Assembly: GCF_900112955.1 (NCBI RefSeq)
Contig: NZ_FONP01000003.1
Span: forward strand, 62,001 to 126,000
Reading direction: 5' to 3'
Length of the DNA: 64,000 nucleotides
Source: Peptostreptococcus sp. D1
GTDB taxonomy: Bacteria > Bacillota > Clostridia > Peptostreptococcales > Peptostreptococcaceae
Every line of letters starts with the position of its first letter. Position 1 is the first letter of the stretch. The notes below the pieces were generated by a model. The model saw nothing but the letters and a program-made list of their open reading frames with translations, had not been told where the DNA came from and made no database searches. Positions 9,821-18,492 of the stretch are shown here, piece by piece. Both the position numbers and the translations under genes were made by a program.

Positions 9821-9990
9821 AAGGTAGAGGCGCGGAAATTATCAGTATCTGGATTAAAGATTAAAGCATCTCCAGTGAAAGGAGTTTTTGCCGAAGCGTA
9901 TAGCTTGCTTTAGGGCTGTATTGCTGGGGGTACACAGAATATGTGTATCACTGTCACAAGTTATCTTGTGTTGGGCTATCATTGAGTTGC
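9821..9990 (+). promoter_or_regulatory. Lysine riboswitch (L box)
   Basis: The conserved L-box blocks appear in order: GGTAGAGGCGCGGAA, ATCAGTAT, GGAGTTTTTGCCGAAG, ATTGCTGGGGG, ACACAGAATATGTGT, ACTGTCAC and the closing GGGCTATC. Together these are diagnostic of the five-helix lysine aptamer. Lysine binding should favour the terminator that follows, shutting off the transporter gene. Confidence 0.95.
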
Positions 9991-9997
9991 ATTTTTA

Positions 9998-10027
9998 TGC
10001 CTCGGAGTCCATCCGAGGCATTTTTAT
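9998..10027 (+). terminator. Riboswitch expression-platform terminator
   Basis: TGCCTCGG and CCGAGGCA pair perfectly around a short AGTCCAT loop and are followed by TTTTTATTT. It lies between the lysine aptamer and the transporter start, so it is the lysine-controlled terminator. Confidence 0.9.
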
Positions 10028-10074
10028 TTGTCACGTTATATGATATCCAATTATTTTATAGGAGGAATTTTTTT

Positions 10075-11835
10075 ATGAGAAGATTTAATTTTAGGTTGGT
10101 GTTGACGACATTTGTATTGTTCATGTTGACGATAGCACCGACATTTGCGGAAGATATTGATAAGGTGGCTAAGGCAAATGCTACAAAGTTTGGATTGATT
10201 ACAATAATTCCGCCATTATTGGCAATTGTATTAGCTTTTATAACAAAAAATGTTGTTGTTTCGCTATTCTTAGGTGTATTATCAGGCTCCTTGATATTGC
10301 AGCTAGGAAATGGAGAAAATATTTTTTCGGCGATAGTGCTATCATTTTTAGATTTTATATCTAGGGCATTAAATGCTCTTGCTGACCCATGGGATGCTGG
10401 TATTATTCTTCAGGTTTTGGCAATAGGTGGTGTTATCAATCTTGTAGGCAAAATGGGTGGCGCAAAGGCAATAGCTGAAGCACTTGCAAAGAGAGCGAAA
10501 ACTTCAAAGGGTGCTCAGTTGATTTCTTGGTTCTTGGGAATTTTAGTATTTTTTGATGACTATGCGAATTCTTTAATAGTCGGTCCAATAATGAGACCGG
10601 TATTTGATAAATTGAATATTTCAAGAGAAAAATTGTCATTTGTTATTGATGCAACTGCTGCTCCAATTGCGGGCTTGGCTATTATTTCAACTTGGATAGG
10701 TCTTGAGGTTGGATTGATTCATGATGCATTTGGAAGTATAAATGTTGATGTTGATGCCTTTGGTGTATTTCTTCAAACAATACCATATAGATTTTACAAT
10801 ATCTTGATTCTTGCTTTCATAGTGCTTAGTGCAATAATGGTTAGAGAGTTTGGTCCGATGAGAAAGGTAGAATATCTTTCATATAGAAATAAAAGCTCAA
10901 AGCAGCTTTTAGATAATGGGGTAGAGGCATTAGATGATATGGCTCCAAAGGATGGTATTAAATTGAGTGTTTGGAATGCCATAATTCCGATTGGTGTTTT
11001 GATTTTGAGTTCATTGTCAGCTTTTTATTACAGTGGATATTCATCAATAATGGGTGGAGAAAATGCTGCATTGATTTCAGCAATTAATGCCAGTCCGTTT
11101 TCTTTTAATTCTATAAAGGAATGCTTTTCTGCATCTGATGCTTCTGTTGCACTTTTCCAGTCAGCTATTTTTGCAACAATAGTAGCTATATTGATGGCAA
11201 AGCTTAAGAGGATTTATACAATATCAGAAGCGATAGAGGTTTGGGTAGATGGAACAAAGACACTAATGATCACAGGAGTAATTTTGATATTGGCATGGTC
11301 ATTGAGCTCTGTTATCAAGGAGATTGGTACTGCCAAGTTTATGATTAATTACTTATCAGGTGCGATTCCAGCATTTTTATTACCGTCAATAATATTTGTT
11401 TTGGGATCAATAATCTCATTCTCAACAGGTACTGCATACGGTACAATGGGAATTTTGATGCCTTTGGCAATACCTCTGGCTCATTCTATTAATCCTGAAA
11501 TGGGATACGTTGTTGTTTCGACATCTGCAGTTTTAACTGGTGCAATTTTCGGTGACCATTGTTCTCCGATTTCAGATACAACAATTCTTTCATCAATGGG
11601 AGCTGGCTGTGATCATATTGAACACGTTAAGACACAGATGCCATATGCCATTTATGTTGCATCATGCACAATATTATTTGGATATATACCTGCTGGCTTT
11701 GGATTACCAGTGTTTGTTGTATTGCCATTGGCGATATTTGCTGTAGGATTTGGTCTTAGATTTATTGGAAGAAGAACAGATGTAGATGATCCTGCTTTGG
11801 AGGCAAAACTAAAAAAAGAAGGCTATGATTTTTAG
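10075..11835 (+). CDS. NhaC-family transporter, probable lysine importer (LysW-like)
   Basis: A 586-residue polytopic protein of the NhaC superfamily with about 12 membrane segments and a signal-like N terminus (residues 1-25, ending APTFAE). Family features include LVFFDDYANSLIVGP (about residue 157-171), where the acidic pair lies in the transport path, and the C-terminal GAIFGDHCSPISDTT. NhaC homologues under lysine riboswitches have been predicted from comparative genomics to be lysine transporters (LysW), and the L box here supports that over generic Na+/H+ antiport. The reading frame extends upstream into the riboswitch, but ATG 10075, with GGAGGAATTTTTTT before it, is the real start. 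Confidence 0.87.
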   Translation: MRRFNFRLVLTTFVLFMLTIAPTFAEDIDKVAKANATKFGLITIIPPLLAIVLAFITKNVVVSLFLGVLSGSLILQLGNGENIFSAIVLSFLDFISRALNALADPWDAGIILQVLAIGGVINLVGKMGGAKAIAEALAKRAKTSKGAQLISWFLGILVFFDDYANSLIVGPIMRPVFDKLNISREKLSFVIDATAAPIAGLAIISTWIGLEVGLIHDAFGSINVDVDAFGVFLQTIPYRFYNILILAFIVLSAIMVREFGPMRKVEYLSYRNKSSKQLLDNGVEALDDMAPKDGIKLSVWNAIIPIGVLILSSLSAFYYSGYSSIMGGENAALISAINASPFSFNSIKECFSASDASVALFQSAIFATIVAILMAKLKRIYTISEAIEVWVDGTKTLMITGVILILAWSLSSVIKEIGTAKFMINYLSGAIPAFLLPSIIFVLGSIISFSTGTAYGTMGILMPLAIPLAHSINPEMGYVVVSTSAVLTGAIFGDHCSPISDTTILSSMGAGCDHIEHVKTQMPYAIYVASCTILFGYIPAGFGLPVFVVLPLAIFAVGFGLRFIGRRTDVDDPALEAKLKKEGYDF

Positions 11836-12222
11836 AGTAGTAGTAAGCTTGGAAGAGTAGAAATATATAATATGTAGTAATATGTGATAGTATAAGTAAT
11901 ATATAGTAATATTTAGTAGTATATAGAGCAGCAAATTAATTAATATTAATTTAAGTGTATAGAAAATAAAAAAGAGGTTAGGGAGTACAGTTGTTTATCA
12001 AGCCTAACTCTTTTTTATTTTTTGTTTTCTTTTTCTTTTTAGCTTTTATAATACATTATTCTAGCATCCTAATTATTACAAAATTTTAAATGATATATTA
12101 AAAAATATTGTTTTAACCTGTAACTAGTGATAATATTAAATAGGGAATAGCATTTTTTAAGATTAATAAGTAATAATATATAGTTAAATGTTTTATATTT
12201 TGTTATAAAATAGGGAGGAAAA
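11836..12222 (+). other. Intergenic region before the two-component operon
   Basis: No gene seen. The first 100 bp are low-complexity DNA with recurring AGTAATAT/TAGTATATAG motifs. A terminator lies at 11968-12018. The rest is AT-rich DNA that must hold the response-regulator promoter, but no convincing -35/-10 pair stands out. Confidence 0.6.
11968..12018. terminator. Intrinsic terminator of the NhaC-family gene
   Basis: AAAAAAGAGGTTAGG pairs with CCTAACTCTTTTTT around an about 20-base loop. A- and T-runs on both sides make it potentially bidirectional. Confidence 0.75.
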
Positions 12223-12894
12223 ATGAAAATATTAATAGTTGAAGATAATAAAATATTACAGGATGATATGCAAAAAGCACTGAGTAAATATTTTGAAGTA
12301 GAAACCTGTACTGATGGCGAAGATGGACTGTACCAGATTTCTCAAGCCATTTATGATTTGGTAATTCTAGATCTTATGCTGCCGAATATGAACGGAATTG
12401 AGATACTTAAGGAGACAAGAAAATTAGGTATTGATACTCCTATATTGATTTTGACAGCAAAGGAATCCTTGGATGATAAGATGGAGGCATTTACATTGGG
12501 TGCGAACGACTACCTGACAAAGCCTTTTTATATGGATGAATTGATTGCTAGAGCTTTTGCTATTTTGAGAACAAATGGGAGAATCAAAGATAATAAATAC
12601 CTTGAATTTAAGGATTTGAAGATAGATTCAGAAAAAAAGACAGTTTACATTTTTGATGATGAGATAGAGCTGCAGAACAAGCAATTTAAGCTTTTAGAAT
12701 ATTTTGTTCTGAACAAGGGATCAATCTTGCTTAAAGAACAAATTTATGATAGAATTTGGGGTATTGACTCTGATGCTACTATTGAAATTGTTGAGGTTTA
12801 TGTAAGTAATTTAAGGAAAAAGCTTTCTAAGTATGACTACGACAAATATATTAAAACCAAGAGAAAGGTCGGATATATTTTAGATGATAAATAA
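12223..12894 (+). CDS. Two-component response regulator, OmpR/PhoB type
   Basis: A 223-residue regulator. The receiver domain (residues 1-115) has the acidic pair after strand 1 (VEDN), the phospho-accepting Asp near residue 51 in VILDLMLPN, the Thr/Ser switch in ILTA and the conserved Lys in YLTKPF near 101. A winged-helix DNA-binding domain (about 125-220) has the usual DRIWG and VEVYVSNLRKKL segments. It starts at ATG after GGGAGGAAAA and overlaps the histidine-kinase gene by 11 bp, so the two are translationally coupled. The stimulus and regulon cannot be inferred; a glycogen locus and trxA are nearby but are not proof of a target. Confidence 0.93.
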   Translation: MKILIVEDNKILQDDMQKALSKYFEVETCTDGEDGLYQISQAIYDLVILDLMLPNMNGIEILKETRKLGIDTPILILTAKESLDDKMEAFTLGANDYLTKPFYMDELIARAFAILRTNGRIKDNKYLEFKDLKIDSEKKTVYIFDDEIELQNKQFKLLEYFVLNKGSILLKEQIYDRIWGIDSDATIEIVEVYVSNLRKKLSKYDYDKYIKTKRKVGYILDDK

Positions 12895-14125
12895 CAATGT
12901 TTTTCATAAGACCAGATTAAAGCTTATATTTATGATATTGTTGGTCGTGGAGATATTTATGATTGGCATGAGTATATTTATCTACACTTACTATAAATCC
13001 AATACGTATAAGACTGTCGATAGGTCACTTCTTGATGAATATCATTTTATCAGCAATCAATTTGATGGAGATTCAATTTTAGATAAGATAATTCTTCAAG
13101 ATCCAAAGGATATAGTGTATATATACAAGGGCAATACTGTTAAGTACTACACTCAAAATAGGTATTTCAGCGATAAATATCCAACAAATGGAAAGATTGA
13201 AAATGGATTTTATTGGGAAAAATTTAATGGATACAATTTTAGAACGATTTATTTTTCGGAAAATGAGTATGATTTTAGAATAATGAGAAATATTGACTCT
13301 GAAAAAGAGGGGCTGAGTCATATGGTAGCGCTGTTGATTATGACTGATATGCTTGCGATAATTCCAGGCTTTTTTATCAGTAAATTTTTGTCAAATAAAG
13401 CACTAAAGCCGATTGAAAATTCATGGAACAATCAGGTAAAGTTTGTTCAGGATGCATCTCATGAGCTGAGAACTCCTGTTTCGATTATACAGTCAAAGCT
13501 AGAATATTTATTGAAATCACCGAGCTCAACGATTGAGAGTGAAGCAGAAACCGTGGCTGTGGCAATGAGAGAGGCTAGGCAGCTTAAGAAGATGATTTCA
13601 GAGCTTCTATCGTTGACAAAAGAAGAGTCAATAGTTAAGATCAATAAGGAACAATTTGAAATAGAATCGGTTTTTAAAGAGCTTTCTGAGAGCTATACAG
13701 AGATAGCCGAATATCAAAACAAAGTATTTTCTTACAGCATTAATACAAAGAGTAGATATATTTCGACAGATAGAAATAAGCTTATTCAACTACTTAGAAT
13801 TTTTGTTGATAATGCGTTCAAGTATACAAATGAAGGAGATTCAATTGATGTTTCAATCTATGATAGAGGTAGAGATAAGGTGCAGATTGTGATTTCCGAT
13901 ACTGGCATCGGTATATCAGAAAAAGATCAGAAGCATATATTTGAAAGATTTTTTAGGAGCGATTCAGTAAGAGCAACTGATATTGAAGGATCTGGTATTG
14001 GATTATCTATATCACAAATAATAATCAAGACAATCGGTGGAAATATAAAAGTTAAATCAAAGCTGGGTGAAGGCACGAGGTTTTTTATTGAGATTCCAAA
14101 GGGAAAAATAGCAAAAAAATTATAA
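12884..14125 (+). CDS. Sensor histidine kinase
   Basis: A 413-residue membrane kinase paired with the upstream regulator. Two membrane segments (about 12-36 and 145-165) bound an extracellular sensor loop of about 110 residues without a recognisable known domain. A short linker follows with no clear HAMP. HisKA has the phospho-accepting His193 in DASHELRTP. The HATPase domain shows an N box (VDNAFKYTNEG), G1 (DTGIGIS), an F box (IFERFFR) and G2 (GSGIGLSI). The start ATG lies inside the regulator's last codons and lacks a strong ribosome binding site, which fits coupling by overlap. Confidence 0.92.
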   Translation: MINNNVFHKTRLKLIFMILLVVEIFMIGMSIFIYTYYKSNTYKTVDRSLLDEYHFISNQFDGDSILDKIILQDPKDIVYIYKGNTVKYYTQNRYFSDKYPTNGKIENGFYWEKFNGYNFRTIYFSENEYDFRIMRNIDSEKEGLSHMVALLIMTDMLAIIPGFFISKFLSNKALKPIENSWNNQVKFVQDASHELRTPVSIIQSKLEYLLKSPSSTIESEAETVAVAMREARQLKKMISELLSLTKEESIVKINKEQFEIESVFKELSESYTEIAEYQNKVFSYSINTKSRYISTDRNKLIQLLRIFVDNAFKYTNEGDSIDVSIYDRGRDKVQIVISDTGIGISEKDQKHIFERFFRSDSVRATDIEGSGIGLSISQIIIKTIGGNIKVKSKLGEGTRFFIEIPKGKIAKKL

Positions 14126-14192
14126 TATGTTTAAATTGTTGTTTTATTGGTATCAATATAGTATAAATAAGAATTTTAGGAGGAAAAATAAA

Positions 14193-14510
14193 ATGGCAAA
14201 CGTAATTAATGGACAAGAATTTGTAAAAAATGTAAAGGAAACTAATGGAGTAGCGGTAATAGACTTTTTCGCAACTTGGTGTGGACCTTGTAATATGTTA
14301 GGACCTGTATTTTCAGAGGTAGCAGACGAAATGAGTGGAGACGCATATTTTGCAAAAATCGATATAGACCAGAGTATGGAAATAGCTCAGGAATATAGAG
14401 TTACTACTGTACCAACTGTAATATTTTTCAAGGATGGTGTAGAAGTTAAGAGAGAAATTGGTTTTATGCCAAAAGAAAAGATAGTCGCAGGAGTAAATTC
14501 TATTAAATAA
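14193..14510 (+). CDS. trxA: Thioredoxin
   Basis: Cytosolic thiol-disulfide oxidoreductase of 105 residues, the normal thioredoxin length. The active site is WCGPC (about residues 29-33) in DFFATWCGPCNM, and the cis-proline loop is VTTVPTVIFFKDG. The frame is open back to 14127, but ATG 14193 has AGGAGGAAAAATAAA immediately before it and begins the thioredoxin fold. It lies 67 bp after the histidine-kinase stop, so it may be read through from that operon or have its own promoter. A terminator follows. Confidence 0.95.
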   Translation: MANVINGQEFVKNVKETNGVAVIDFFATWCGPCNMLGPVFSEVADEMSGDAYFAKIDIDQSMEIAQEYRVTTVPTVIFFKDGVEVKREIGFMPKEKIVAGVNSIK

Positions 14511-14587
14511 TCAGGACTATAGTAATAAATGCTGTTAAATAATAATATGCTTGAAATATAAACTGTTTATGGTGCTGGTATAAAACA

Positions 14588-14640
14588 AATGGAGGAGAAC
14601 ATTATTTATTGATGATAAATGTTCAGCCTCCATTTTTATT
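14588..14640. terminator. Bidirectional terminator between trxA and malQ
   Basis: AATGGAGG..AACATT pairs with AATGTT..CCTCCATT, followed by TTTATTTATTTTTT on the plus strand. It separates the convergent trxA and malQ genes. Confidence 0.75.
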
Positions 14641-14680
14641 TATTTTTTATTATCTTACCTATTCTTTTTTATCTATCCTG

Positions 14681-16183
14681 TTATCTCTTCTTATATCTGC
14701 CGTATAAGCCTGTTATGTAGCTGATATAATTTTCTAATTCTCTTGTGAAATCACTATGCACAAGTCTAATTCTCCAATTGTTTTCGTCAGTTGATGGAGT
14801 ATTGATTCTAGCCCAGCCATCGAAATCCAACCAGTCCTGCATTGGCACTATTGCCATATTTGATGCAGATCCTACAACTGCTCTAATCAAACCTTCAGTA
14901 TATCTTTCATAGGTATTTAGTCTAAGATATTGCTTTGCGTATTCAAGTGTTCCATGTGGTGCAGCTTTTAACCATTGAGCCAAGGGCATATTATCATGGG
15001 TTCCGGTATATGATACAGTATTTTCTACAAAATTGTGTGGAAGATTCATATTGTCAGCATCTGTACTAAATCCGAATTGCACTATTTTCATACCGGGTAG
15101 TCCAGTATATTCTAAAAGCTCAATAACCTCCTTTGTGATTAGACCAAGATCCTCTGCAACAATTTTAGCATCGGGAACCTCTTTTTTTATTTTATCAAAA
15201 AACGCCTTTCCAGGAGCCTTTTCCCAGTAGCCATTCATAGCATCTTTTGTGGCTTTGTCGATACAATAATAGCTTTCAAGCCCTCTAAAATGGTCTATAC
15301 GCAAAATGTCATATAGCTCGAATGATTTTTTTACTCTATTTATCCACCAATTGAAGTCATTATTTTCTAGGTATTTCCAATTGTATAATGGATTTCCCCA
15401 GTATTGACCAGTTGCTGAAAACTCATCAGGTGGAACTCCTGAAACGAGCTTTGGTTCACCAGCTTGATCTGTCAAGAAAATCTCTTTGTTAAAGTAGAAG
15501 TCAGAGCTATCCTGAGATATATAAATCGGTATGTCACCAAATATTTCTATTCCTCTGTCATTTGCATATGATTTTAATCTAAACCACTGATCATAGAATA
15601 AATACTGCAAAAATTTATTGTATTCAAGTGACCACTTATACCAATTTATAATATTGCTATCCTGAGATTTTTTAACTTCCTTCTCAGTTTTGATTTTCCA
15701 GCTCCAATATGGATTATCCCCGTTGATTTCTCTTAATGCCATATAGCTGGAGTAGTCATCTAACCAGTATTTGTTTTTTTTCAAAAACTCTTTATATGAT
15801 TCGCCTGAGCTTATGTCAAATCTATTGAAAGCCTCAGTAAAAATAATCCTTTTAAAGCTTCTTACTTTATCATAATCAACATATCTAGGGTCTGCATCAA
15901 ATTCGGAATAATCGATGGAATTGATAAAATTGTAATCAATATATCCATCTGAAGCTAGTAGCTCTATATCTATCAAGTCATAATTACCAGAAAATGCACC
16001 ATTTGACTTGTATGGTGAATATCCGTCTATTGAGCTAGTAGATGTTATTGGTAGAATTTGCCAGACACTCTGACCAGTTCTTACTAGGAAGTCTACAAAA
16101 TTGTATGCCTCGTTTCCCAAGCTTCCAATTCCATATTTTGATGGAAGCGAAAATATAGGCATTAATATACCAGATTTTCTCAT
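14681..16183 (-). CDS. malQ: 4-alpha-glucanotransferase (amylomaltase, GH77)
   Basis: Transfers maltosyl and longer glucan chains between maltodextrins, releasing glucose and making chains long enough for phosphorylase. The 500-residue GH77 protein shows the N-terminal RKSGILMPIFSLPSKYGIGSLG, the substrate loop SPYKSNGAFSGN, the nucleophile Asp in ILRIDHFRG, the acid/base Glu in VAEDLG and the third Asp in GTHDN. The gene sits next to the GH13 glycosidase and opposite the glg operon, which fits glycogen and maltodextrin turnover. It is on the minus strand, starting 216 bp downstream (on that strand) of the GH13 gene, and probably has its own promoter. Confidence 0.95.
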   Translation of the reverse strand: MRKSGILMPIFSLPSKYGIGSLGNEAYNFVDFLVRTGQSVWQILPITSTSSIDGYSPYKSNGAFSGNYDLIDIELLASDGYIDYNFINSIDYSEFDADPRYVDYDKVRSFKRIIFTEAFNRFDISSGESYKEFLKKNKYWLDDYSSYMALREINGDNPYWSWKIKTEKEVKKSQDSNIINWYKWSLEYNKFLQYLFYDQWFRLKSYANDRGIEIFGDIPIYISQDSSDFYFNKEIFLTDQAGEPKLVSGVPPDEFSATGQYWGNPLYNWKYLENNDFNWWINRVKKSFELYDILRIDHFRGLESYYCIDKATKDAMNGYWEKAPGKAFFDKIKKEVPDAKIVAEDLGLITKEVIELLEYTGLPGMKIVQFGFSTDADNMNLPHNFVENTVSYTGTHDNMPLAQWLKAAPHGTLEYAKQYLRLNTYERYTEGLIRAVVGSASNMAIVPMQDWLDFDGWARINTPSTDENNWRIRLVHSDFTRELENYISYITGLYGRYKKR

Positions 16184-16219
16184 AAAATACCTCTTTCTAT
16201 TTATATTATTATATATTAA

Positions 16220-16336
16220 CTTATATTTTATATACTAATGCGTATTTTATATATCGCTTATATTTTATATACTAATGTATATTTTATAATATCAACTTAT
16301 ATTTTAATATTAAAATATATATTTTTTACATATCAA
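16220..16336. repeat. Imperfect 37-39 bp tandem repeat upstream of malQ
   Basis: Units beginning CTTATATTTTATATACTAATG at 16220 and 16257 are nearly identical over 21 bases; a third, more diverged copy starts at 16296 (CTTATATTTTAATATTAAAA). The repeats lie in the promoter region of malQ. Confidence 0.7.
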
Positions 16337-16399
16337 TTTACGCTTTTATATATTTTTATTACAGATTAGTTTTTCATTTTGAAAAATTGAGTTACAAAT

Positions 16400-18253
16400 C
16401 TATACGTTTATTTTGATAGCGGTATATGATTGTGGTCCGACAACTATTCCATAATCGGTAAAGAATGGTTTTTTATTTCCAAAAACCCATTCGCCATGTA
16501 TTTTATCCTCGAATATTATTGGATCGTTACACATATTCACTATACATAGTATATTGTTTCTGTAATATGAAATCACATTTCCCTCGTGAAATGCCATTGC
16601 AAATCCGGACTTAAAATCATACCTATATTTTTTTCTAAAATTACAGAGCTTTCTGTAGTGCTCTAGCAGATCAATATCTTCATTGTCCCTATTAAAACAA
16701 GCTCTGTTAAATGGATCAGAAAATCCCTGCATTCCGATTTCATCACCATAATATATTGAGGGTATACCAGGAAGTGTAAACTGCAAAAATGATGCAAATT
16801 TTTCAAGCTTTTTCGCTTTTTCATAGTCATTTTTTTCAAGCCTAAAATCCTTCTTCAAATGGTTGTCAACCAAGCCGATGTCAGTTCCAAGAACGGTTAT
16901 TATTCTTTCTGTGTCATGAGTAGAAAGTATATTCATTAGACAATCGAGTGCAGGCTTTGGGTAATTATTTATCAGTGTCATCAGCCTTGAAGCGAATAGG
17001 TCTGCATTTTTGTTTTTCATAAAATCTATGATAGCAAATTTCCATGGATAGTTCATGACTGAATCCAATTGCTCTCCAAGTAAATATTTCCTTCTGCATC
17101 CATAAGAAAATTTGTTTGAAGCGTCCTCCCAAACCTCTCCAATCAAAAAAGCATCTGGATCCTTTTCTTTCATAGAAGCTCTGATTTCGTCGACAAAAAT
17201 ATCGGGAAGCTCGTCTACAACATCCAGTCTCCATCCCTTTATGCCTTTATTTTGCCAATAATTGAGTACACCATCTTCAGGTCTACAGATAAAATCTCGA
17301 AAATCCTTGTTTTCCTTATTGACCGTTGGAAGATTATCAAATCCCCACCACGAATCGTACTTATTTGGGTATTCTATAAATTTAAACCATGGATAGTATT
17401 TTGATTCCAAGGAATTGTATGCCCCTATATCTGAGTAGTGACTTTTTTTGTTAAAGTATTTACTATCAGATCCGGTATGGCTAAACACACCATCAAGTAT
17501 AATATTTATATTGCTTTTTTTGAATTCTGAGCATAGACGCTCAAAAATATCATTAGTACCCAAATATGGATCGATATTGTAGTAATCTGCTGTGGAGTAT
17601 CTGTGATTCTCTGAGCTTTCAAATACGGGATTTAAATAAATCATGTCGATATTCAAAGACTCAAAATATTCCTTTTCAGAAAGAATACCATCAAGATTAC
17701 CTTTGTAAAAATCTCTTGCGGCATAATTTTCTGTGTCAAATGAAGAGTTTGGGATATCTTTCCAATTGGCATGAATAATTCTTTCAGCTTCATTGATAGC
17801 TTTAGAGGGAATATAGCAATCATCCTTCTTAAATCTGTCTGGAAAAATTTGGTACATTATACCGCCCTTTACCCAGCTTGGGGTTTTGTAGCCTTCATCA
17901 AAAACTGTCAGCTGCCATGGAATTATTCTATCGCTAATCTCTGCATTGTAATCGAAATTTGAAATATATGATACATTGCTTTCTCCGAACTTAATTTCGA
18001 AATAGTAATAGTAAATTCCAATTTCAAATTTGTCCAAAGAAGCTGTATATTTAATGTATGAGCCGATTTCACCAACCTTTTTCATATGCGTTTTCATAGT
18101 AAATGTTTCATTTTGATCACTGTGTATACAAAGGTTGATACCGGTTTCGTAAAGTCCTTTTTTCACTAGCACGTCTAAGACAGATGACTCATTATTGCTT
18201 ATAGAGCCGCTTGGAGTCTTGAACGTCAATGGATTGTATATTATATCTTTCAT
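16400..18253 (-). CDS. GH13 alpha-glycosidase (neopullulanase/cyclomaltodextrinase-like)
   Basis: A 617-residue alpha-amylase-superfamily hydrolase acting on maltodextrins or debranched glycogen. Residues 1-125 form a beta-rich N-terminal module like those of neopullulanases. The barrel begins near GGIMYQIFPDRF. Conserved regions: I, ILDGVFSHTG; II, GWRLDVVDE with the nucleophile Asp; III, LIGEVWEDAS with the acid/base Glu; IV, LSTHDTERI with the stabilising Asp. There is no signal peptide, so it is cytosolic. It probably opens rings, trims limit dextrins or feeds MalQ. The exact bond specificity (alpha-1,4 versus alpha-1,6) is not readable. It is divergent from glgB across a 239-bp spacer. 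Confidence 0.9.
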   Translation of the reverse strand: MKDIIYNPLTFKTPSGSISNNESSVLDVLVKKGLYETGINLCIHSDQNETFTMKTHMKKVGEIGSYIKYTASLDKFEIGIYYYYFEIKFGESNVSYISNFDYNAEISDRIIPWQLTVFDEGYKTPSWVKGGIMYQIFPDRFKKDDCYIPSKAINEAERIIHANWKDIPNSSFDTENYAARDFYKGNLDGILSEKEYFESLNIDMIYLNPVFESSENHRYSTADYYNIDPYLGTNDIFERLCSEFKKSNINIILDGVFSHTGSDSKYFNKKSHYSDIGAYNSLESKYYPWFKFIEYPNKYDSWWGFDNLPTVNKENKDFRDFICRPEDGVLNYWQNKGIKGWRLDVVDELPDIFVDEIRASMKEKDPDAFLIGEVWEDASNKFSYGCRRKYLLGEQLDSVMNYPWKFAIIDFMKNKNADLFASRLMTLINNYPKPALDCLMNILSTHDTERIITVLGTDIGLVDNHLKKDFRLEKNDYEKAKKLEKFASFLQFTLPGIPSIYYGDEIGMQGFSDPFNRACFNRDNEDIDLLEHYRKLCNFRKKYRYDFKSGFAMAFHEGNVISYYRNNILCIVNMCNDPIIFEDKIHGEWVFGNKKPFFTDYGIVVGPQSYTAIKINV

Positions 18254-18492
18254 TTTTTTACCTCTGCTTTATCAATACTATTCAAAGTAATTATTTATAT
18301 TATATAATAAAAATCAATATAATGGTAGTGATACCGCATTATTATTAAAAAAGAATTTTCTTTAAATTCAAATAAATTTTTCATTTTATGATGGAAAATA
18401 TAGGTAAATGTGATAATATAAATATAAGATAATCATTACTTAGTTTAATGTTACTTCTTAATGAGTATTTTAATATGTAAGTGAGGTGAATT

